Origin: Mytilus californianus
Taxonomy: Eukaryota > Mollusca > Bivalvia > Mytilida > Mytilidae
Reading direction: 5' to 3'
Length of the DNA stretch: 64,000 bases
Assembly: GCF_021869535.1 (NCBI RefSeq)
Contig: NW_026262712.1
Coordinates: 68,852,100-68,916,099 of the forward strand
Shown here: positions 57,505 through 64,000 of the stretch, in pieces
Layout: the number at the start of each line of letters is the position of its first letter
How positions within the stretch are numbered: the first letter of the stretch is position 1
Notes under the pieces: model-generated
Told to the model about the DNA's origin: nothing
Databases searched by the model: none
What the model saw: only the letters and a program-made list of their open reading frames with translations
Program-made: the position numbers and the translations under genes

Positions 57505-59284
57505 TTAATCCTAGCCATGGTTATTTATCCATTTTTCATCAATGTGTTGTTTGATTTATCTCAGTTCTTCATTAAAAAAATGCATATATAACGACAATTA
57601 TATGTTTAATATTTAGAACACTAGACAAGCAATGCAAAAGTTTATTTATCGTATCAATTTCGATAAAGTGGTATAATCTATATTTAATCGCGTTTTATCG
57701 GTCGAAGTCTTTACGCATTAATATATATGTTTAGAATCATACTAACGTAACATCTAAATTTCAGGATATTTGAATGATAAAACAATATCTACAGGAAACT
57801 GGAATGCATCTTTCTTATCTTATGCGAAAAGCAAAACCATAAGTTACACAAAACCCTGAAAGCAATCCGATGTTAGCTACATCAAAATTAAGCCGAGTAT
57901 GAGTCAATCTAGTTTTATTTTTGAACAACTATACGGCCTTCATTATGCGCAAAATCAATACCACATACTAGAGATTTCCAATAAAATGACATACGTACGT
58001 AACTCGACGTACGGACCTAATGGGACGGGCTATTGCCAACCATCGAATTTGATTAAATACGTCGCTTAAGTTAAAAAAAAGTATTCCAAGACTTTGAAAA
58101 TTACACACTGGAATTTTCGACCATATAAAAAAAATATTATCATGACAAAAATGGTAGAAATATTGCATTTTTATTTATCACGTGGTTTTCCAGATTCCCG
58201 CCTTTATTTTACTGACATAAGATCACGTATTAACACACGTATCCCATACCTATCATACGTACATGTACGATTCGAGTTATCTTTCATGGTTTTGATTATT
58301 GTCACAGTGGAAAAATGGACAAAAGTTGATTCTGAGACTTTTCGGACATTTTGTAAAAGATTTTGTAGAATCACTGTTTTTGTTGTATTGGCAATATTTC
58401 AAAAAGGGATTTTGTTAATTTTATTGTGAAAGGTTTAAAGACAAGTTTAGAAGATTAAGATAATCTAATTTCATGTTTTAATTTGATTTTCAATTAGCAA
58501 CATTTTACTTCAATTGGTCTATTATTCGTATATGACAAGCCTAGACTTTAATTCCATAAATAAGTCTGTATGTTCTATTGTTAATTATTATCTGTGTGCT
58601 AATTTTTCTGTAATCCCTTAATTGAACTTTCTCACTCATTTAGAGAAATATTTGTCAAGTCTATTCAAGTAATTTTTGGTTTGTTATATAAACTATGTTG
58701 TTATTTTGATGTGGCAGATTGGATTTAGTGTTACACTGAGCAGTTCCAACTCTGTACAATTGTATTCCATGCTGAACTTATTAAATTATACATCGCGCTA
58801 ACCAGAGTCGTCTTTTGTTGCAAGAGCTAGTCCCAGAGTCAGAGTCCTTGCAGACTTGTCGTACTGTTTATTGTGTGTGTGTGGTTCCAGGCCAACACAT
58901 TACCCAGTCACAAGATACACCCAGTTTCTATTTGTGACATTATGACAATTATTTTTCAATATACTTTGTAGTTGAACGCCCCATTACATTTTTTTTTTCT
59001 GTCTTTCTTTATAGTATATCTATCTTTTTATTATATTTGTTGCGGGGACAGTATTAAGAAGGATATCTTTCTGACAATTTCAGAAATATCGAGAGCAGAA
59101 TTTGTCAGAATCTGTCTCTTTATAAAGGTTGAAAATTCAGATAAAACTATTGCTTCCATTTACGATTCATTTTTTTCAATTAACCATTCACTCCCTACTG
59201 GCATTGACGTATTTAAACCAAGGTGACGCTTTTACTGCCAAGATTCAAATCATTTGCCTCACCAGAAATAAAATTCAAGTTACG
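57505..59284. other. About 1.8 kb non-coding
   Basis: It includes a 111-codon + frame (58094-58429) with no recognisable domain and no initiation or splice context, and a short TGTGTGTG run near 58872. I do not call a gene. Confidence 0.35.
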
Positions 59285-59345
59285 CTACTATCGATTGATT
59301 GACAGTTGGTTGCTTAACGTCCAATGGCAAATATTTCATGTATAA
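59285..59345 (+). repeat. Short dispersed repeat shared with 51835-51900
   Basis: TTGGTTGCTTAACGTCCAAT followed by GGCAAATATTTCATG matches the complement of 51850-51890. I recognise this phrase as common in bivalve DNA. Confidence 0.65.
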
Positions 59346-60954
59346 TTAACATGTAGAGAGAGGACATTGTATCTTATAGAGGCCTCGGTTTTAACTTCCC
59401 CACTCTGAACGGACGGGACTGCGTACTTGTACATCCCTCTCATCTAAACGGACTCTCCACTTTGGCAATGGTTAAACTGAACAAGACCAATAGTGATCAT
59501 ATTTCTATTCCACTGATCACCTTTGAGAGGTTACTGTAGAGACGAGCACGCTACAAAAGAGACAGTTATGAATCTGGAAGATATATATACATGAACGTTT
59601 ATTAATCAGAACATTTGCAACAAGAATGTGTGGCCTTAAGACACCGTGCCCCTTCACATGATAATATTTCCATGTTCAGTGCACTACTTAATATGGGTCA
59701 AACTAATAGTTGGTATATAGTTTTAAAGGTTTTATATTGTGAACAGAACGGAAGAACGGAAGGATGCACAGACAAGAAAATATAATATTCCCATGCTATC
59801 ATAAGTTGGTCATAAAACTCAAAAAGGTCATCTTACTTAACAAAAATTCAATTAAACAGTCCGAACATGTCCGTTTTTTATACGTATTTGTATAATTTAA
59901 CGCCAAATATTTTGGAAAAAAACAGTTTAAGAACATTGACGTTAAATTACACCTACGTTTGTACGGGCTCTCCCTAGAATCCATGCAGCATAATAATTAA
60001 AGACAAGATATAAACAAATTAACTGATTCAGTAAAGTGTAATCATATTTTTTCCTGCAGATGCGTCCTTATAAATTTCATTTGATAAAATACTACGGAAA
60101 ATGACACAGTACTATTAGAAAGATACATCAGTGATCTGAATTTTTACCTTCGACAAAAGTATCTTGAAGTAAATTATAGAAGTATGCTAAAAAAGAAGAA
60201 GAGGCAAGTCGTGTACACCTTTGACATCCCTGCTTGTTTGAAACTCTTGTTTTAATCTTATTACTTAAAAATGAGAATATGATCACGCTTCAGATTCCAT
60301 TATTTTTATTTGTTCAAACTTAATTTTGATTTATGAGCTTTAAGAATTCATCTTTTGAGAGAAAAATATATGGTTCAAGTGAAATGACGCAGTAATGATC
60401 GGTGAATTTGATTACCGGTAACTGAACTAATTATTCCCTTTAATGTTGTTGTCAATGCAATCACCCCAAATTCAATAACAAAATATGTAAACAATTAAAA
60501 TAGTAGTTTGTGCTAATTTTTAAATAACATTTATTCCAACAAAGTATGTGTATTCAACGAGCCAACAATTCATGCAGTCTATGCTCCCTTCTGTCGTCCT
60601 TCACTGCAACAGACCGAGATACAGTGAGATAGGTCGGTTATGTCGAGTAATGTCATTTAATTGGAAATCTCTAGTAAGATATAAAATATCCCGAAATGAC
60701 ATTCAAAACAATGCAAACGAGAAAACTAACATCCTGATTTATGTAAAAAAAAAATGTACACACGACAACCTCTGCATTACAGGTTTATGCATTGAGACGG
60801 ACACCTCAAATCAAACTTGTTTACTGGCACCAAACCCTCCACCTAACATGAGACAGTGTTGTAACAGCACAACAAAAAACAAACTATAAAATGCAGCTGA
60901 ACAGGGCTTAACTCATCAGATCGATACAAACACAAAAGAAATAACAATAACACT
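59346..60954. other. About 1.6 kb non-coding
   Basis: No gene recognised. The 113-codon frame at 60548-60889 (+) has several cysteines near its end but no recognisable motif. Its start and end have no exon signals that I can support. Confidence 0.35.
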
Positions 60955-61209
60955 TTTAAAAGAAAAAAAAAAGGATTTTTAACGTGCTAGTTCACAAGGT
61001 AACAGTCCACAGGAAGACATGTCACCTTAACCGGACACATTATTCCGACTCCGAGTCGACCAGTCTTTACTCTCACTCCTTAATGACGCGTGCTTAGCGG
61101 AGAAGCAGCAAATACAATTTTTTTACAGTCTTTGGTTTGCCCCGGCTGGGGTTCGAACCCATGACCTCCCACACTCGAGGCGAACACGCTTCCACGAGAC
61201 CACCGATGC
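60955..61209 (-). mobile_element. tRNA-headed SINE, - copy
   Basis: On the - strand the element begins with the tRNA-like head (61209-61138), followed by a body with AAGACTGTAAAAAAATTG and TTTGCTGCTTCTCCGCTAAG and GACTCGGAGTCGG. It ends at AGCACGTTAAAAATCC followed by a T-run, a likely RNA polymerase III stop. The body aligns with the SINE at 48707-48955. Confidence 0.8.
61138..61209 (-). tRNA. tRNA-Gly-like SINE head (pseudo-tRNA)
   Basis: A 72-base cloverleaf-like segment starts GCATCGGTGG, as in eukaryotic tRNA-Gly, with B box GGTTCGAACCCC and acceptor 3' strand CCGGGGC. The acceptor stem pairs at 6 of 7 with one G-U. The anticodon loop reads CTCGAGT, so the central triplet is CGA, not a glycine anticodon. 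Attachment to a SINE body and the altered anticodon argue against a working tRNA gene. Confidence 0.65.
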
Positions 61210-61445
61210 GGTTAGTATTCAAATAAAGTTAATGTGTTAAATATGAAGTTGAATTAGATTAAATTTGCTGATTAAACTGTTTTGTTCAAGCAGTTCCTCT
61301 TTTTAATATTTTGTCTGTTTGCATTCCCGAATCTTTAGTATCGACCATGCTTCCAAGAAGAAATGTAATATTTAAAACCTATATCATAATTTTACATCTA
61401 TATTTTACCACCAAGTAATAAGACTGTATTATATAAATAAATATA

Positions 61446-61623
61446 GTATTAATGTATGGACTTTTTCATATTGGCCCTGTAACATGCCCGAGGTATTAAT
61501 AATGGCCAAGGATGGTTGTAATGGATCTGAGGCAACGCCAAGGGCCATTACAACTGTTCGAGGCCATTATTTATACCAAGGGCATGTTACAGGGCCAATA
61601 TGAAAAAGTCCATATATTGATAC
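61446..61623. mobile_element. Long palindrome / foldback MITE, ~178 bp
   Basis: The arms are perfect for at least 35 bases (TATGGACTTTTTCATATTGG at each end), and pairing resumes inward through ATTAATAATGGCC and TTGTAATGG around a small centre. The outer bases GTATTAATG and GTATCAATA are also similar. An isolated related piece (ACAGGGCCAATAC) occurs at 61708. Confidence 0.85.
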
Positions 61624-62225
61624 TTTTATTAACCAACTTCATTCAAAGAACAGTATTTTGAGTCTCGGGTCCAAATTATTACAAATACAACTAAACACTA
61701 ATCTATAACAGGGCCAATACAGAAACAGCCAGTTCATAAGACTTTTATTTTATGGTTTTAATTCTTCGATTATACTAAGATTAAGAAACTTACCATGAGA
61801 AAGATACAGGAATTCGTAGCTGAACTTGTCTTTTGAAACTTTTTGCATTCATGATGGATTTTTGGTCAGCATTGTCATGTAATTTCTGATTTCTCATCCA
61901 AGTACTTAATTTTATGCTATTACAATTAATTTTATCTAGAAAATATGCTGTAGCTGGGAAAAATAAATCAGACAGTTTTACTATTCTTACTCTTGAGTAG
62001 TCTGCGTTCTGATGATTGATCAACGGAGATGAAACAGTGATAATAATCGAAAGACGTACTCGAAAAGGCTGTGAAATATTTCCGTATCAAGACGTTACAA
62101 AACACGGAACATCATTTAAACTTTTTTTTGTGATATTAAGTTAAATTTTCTTTTAAAAAGTTGTCACTTATTTAGAAAAATAAACGACATTTTGATTTAA
62201 TCGATGTCCCGTTTCATCTGTTCAT
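61624..62225. other. Non-coding stretch
   Basis: AT-rich. The - strand frame at 61790-62023 lacks recognisable motifs. The only notable string is the MITE-like fragment at 61708. Confidence 0.35.
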
Positions 62226-62320
62226 AATGCATGGCTGTGATTTTGTAATGCACGTGTGTGATTTCGTAATGCACGGGACCCCGTGTGATTTCGTAATGCA
62301 TGACTGAGATTTCGTAACGA
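62226..62320 (-). repeat. Small imperfect tandem repeat, ~4 units
   Basis: GTGATTTTGTAATGCAC, GTGATTTCGTAATGCAC, GTGATTTCGTAATGCAT and GAGATTTCGTAACGA follow at 20-29 base spacing. The - strand frame (62222-62479) ends in the corresponding LRNHT/LQNHS peptide repeats, probably without meaning. Confidence 0.75.
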
Positions 62321-62879
62321 CTGGCTGTACCAATTTCTCCGTTCATAATGACCAGTTGTCGAAATTGTCCATTTATAAAGCATGGGCATTTCTATACATA
62401 TTGTAGTAAGTTGGTTAATAAAAGTTGATAAAACCAAACTTCTCAAATGATTTTGTTTTTCGATGTTTTTCTTCTTCAATTATTTGCTTTGCAAATTGAC
62501 GCTGCTTCTTTAACATGTTCTCCATATTACCTACAACATACAGAATACTGTGTATTACTATTTATATATTACGTATAAGTAGTTCATGTTGTACTTATTA
62601 CTTGTTTTAAATTTTGTCTCGCCATTATGTGTTATTGGCTTTATGTTATCATTTTATTCCCACCACTGTTCCAACATCTTACAATAATTATTTTAGTATA
62701 TAAATGATTACTTTACATAATATATATGATTTTTTTTATTAGTTATTATTGACTTTCAACTAGCTGTCAGTAACTGCGAGTACTCTCAGATCTGTACTTA
62801 GTATCTTTTTTGTTGTGAGAATGTATACATACCCTGCCAGGTCCGTTTTGTGTTTTTGTTAGATGTTTTTTTCTGCTTT

Positions 62880-63330
62880 GCATCATTCTGATGAGTTTAG
62901 CCCTTTTTCAACTGATTTTTATAGTTTGTTCTTATGTTGTACTGTTACACTACTGTTACAGGCTAGGGACGACGGGTTTGGCGCCAGCAAACTAGCTCAA
63001 CCCTGCCACATTCTATATGTGCCTGTCGCAAGTCAGGAGCCTGTAGTTCAGTGGTTGTCGTTGGTTCATTTCTGTCAATTTTGTTTTTGTAAATTGTTTT
63101 GTTATAAATTATGCCGATAGTTTTATCACTTGATTTGTTGAATATATTTCATTTCAGGGCCTTGTATAGCCAACTATACGGTATGTGTTTTTCTTATAGT
63201 TGAAGGCCGTACGGCTGCCTATAATTGATTACACAAAAGTCATATTTCTTTTGAACTGTAGACCTATAGTTGTTAATTTGGTCTCTTGTAGAGAGTTGTC
63301 TCATTGGCAATCATACCTCATCTCCGTATT
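62880..63330 (+). repeat. R1 retroelement tail, long copy at 62.9 kb
   Basis: It starts CCCTTTTTCAACTGATTTTT, passes TGCCTGTCGCAAGTCAGGAG and TCAGTGGTTGTCGTTGGTTC and ends TCTCATTGGCAATCATACCT. Together with 52615 it gives the longest 5' extension of R1 in the window. The frame at 62863-63120 is repeat translation. Confidence 0.85.
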
Positions 63331-64000
63331 TTTCTAAAGAGTGAAACATTATTGTCATAACTTTAATAATTATTAGTGTTGTTTCGATTGTTTTAATTTG
63401 TAAGAACAAACATTGATTGATCTTTCTGCAGAACGTATTCAGAAATGTAGTAGCTATTTAGTAAAAAGTAAACATTTATTCTCGTGCAATAATATACAGA
63501 TTTCATAGCATTGTAATAACATGAGAACTGTAACTGTTTAATACATTAAAACTGTGTGACCTCAGTACATATAACAGAGTTACCCGTCTTCCAACTGAAT
63601 GCTGGAAAGTTGATATATGATGAAACCAACAATATATTTTTGATACAGGACGACGACATTTTAAAATCATATTTTGTGTATCAGTTTAAAAGTCATATTC
63701 ATTCAATTCAAATTAATTGCATAATATATAAATAGATATAAAGATATGAAGATGTAGTACGATTACCTATGGATCAACTATCCACCAAGACAAAATGACG
63801 TTGATGTAATGTGTAACGGGGACCCAATTATTTCCCCCATTACTTAAATACAATTCTAACATAATTGAAGTGCAGATTTTGTATTCATTAGACTGCAACA
63901 TTTCAATTACTTTCTCATACTGGTAGACCCCTTCATGGTTTCTTAAAGAATTCCTGAAGGGTCATGGCCCGCACATACTGTGGGAAAACCAAAAACGCGA
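63331..64000. other. Non-coding end of window
   Basis: It contains a short diverged R1 fragment at about 63740-63810 (CAACTATCCACCAAGACAAA). The last 170 bases hold a less AT-rich stretch (CCCTTCATGG, GAAGGGTCATGGCCCGCAC) that I could not identify. Confidence 0.4.

Noticed and set aside
58094..58429. 111-codon open frame as a gene
   Set aside because: No domain, no exon signals, AT-biased composition like the background.
60905..60930. CTGATGAGTT on the - strand (and CTGATGAGTTT at 62888, +) as a hammerhead
   Set aside because: No GAAA strand or stem II follows. It belongs to the 5' part of the R1 repeat.
61138..61209. A functional tRNA gene
   Set aside because: It is fused to a SINE body, has an acceptor mismatch, and its anticodon position does not match its tRNA-Gly-like body.
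1..64000. CRISPR arrays, bacterial operons, riboswitches
   Set aside because: The sequence is clearly animal nuclear DNA. The only regular array is a 23-bp minisatellite without spacers.

Overview
The window looks like nuclear DNA of a marine bivalve, most probably a mussel (Mytilus or a close relative). The evidence is AT-rich, intron-type sequence; a molluscan-style Toll-like receptor coded in one large exon; and many dispersed repeats whose sequences I recognise as high-copy in mussel genomes. The organism assignment rests on that recognition, not on a search.

Only one intact protein gene is well supported: a Toll-like receptor on the + strand (34709-36841) with signal peptide, leucine-rich repeats, C-terminal cysteine cap, one membrane segment and a cytoplasmic TIR domain. 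Its coding exon starts just after a good 3' splice site. A second, weak candidate is a 66-codon terminal exon on the - strand, present twice because a 2.59-kb block (41087-43676) is tandemly duplicated at about 99% identity (43677-46265).

Most of the rest is mobile DNA, mostly decayed. From left to right: a dispersed repeat split by a 1.95-kb CACTA-type DNA transposon (3596-5542) with a 3-bp target duplication and a paralogous empty site; a reverse-transcriptase remnant with tandem 3' repeats (6030-7811); a hammerhead-ribozyme repeat (about 12.1 kb); a nested tandem duplication (12991-14661); further reverse-transcriptase and MITE fragments (15-16.7 kb); an inverted cluster with a second hammerhead type (17.4-18.3 kb); a 1.39-kb element with TA ends (18989-20380); foldback MITEs (22.9 and 23.7 kb); and a CR1-like LINE on the - strand (about 28.65-24.24 kb) with SGNH-esterase ORF1 and PHD/endonuclease/reverse-transcriptase ORF2. 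More hammerhead repeats follow at 29.3, 31.2 and 51.0 kb, then a 23-bp minisatellite (31758), a LINE 3' end (32.2-32.9 kb), two copies of a TTAA-flanked MITE (33.5 and 56.8 kb), two tRNA-headed SINEs (48.7 and 61.1 kb), and several inverted-repeat MITEs.

The most interesting signal is the set of hammerhead self-cleaving RNA motifs: five loci plus one internally deleted remnant, in three or four sequence classes. All share a two-base-pair stem III closed by a four-base loop. Sister copies show compensatory change in stem I, and each copy carries about one core or stem II defect. This architecture is known from Penelope-like elements and metazoan retrozymes.
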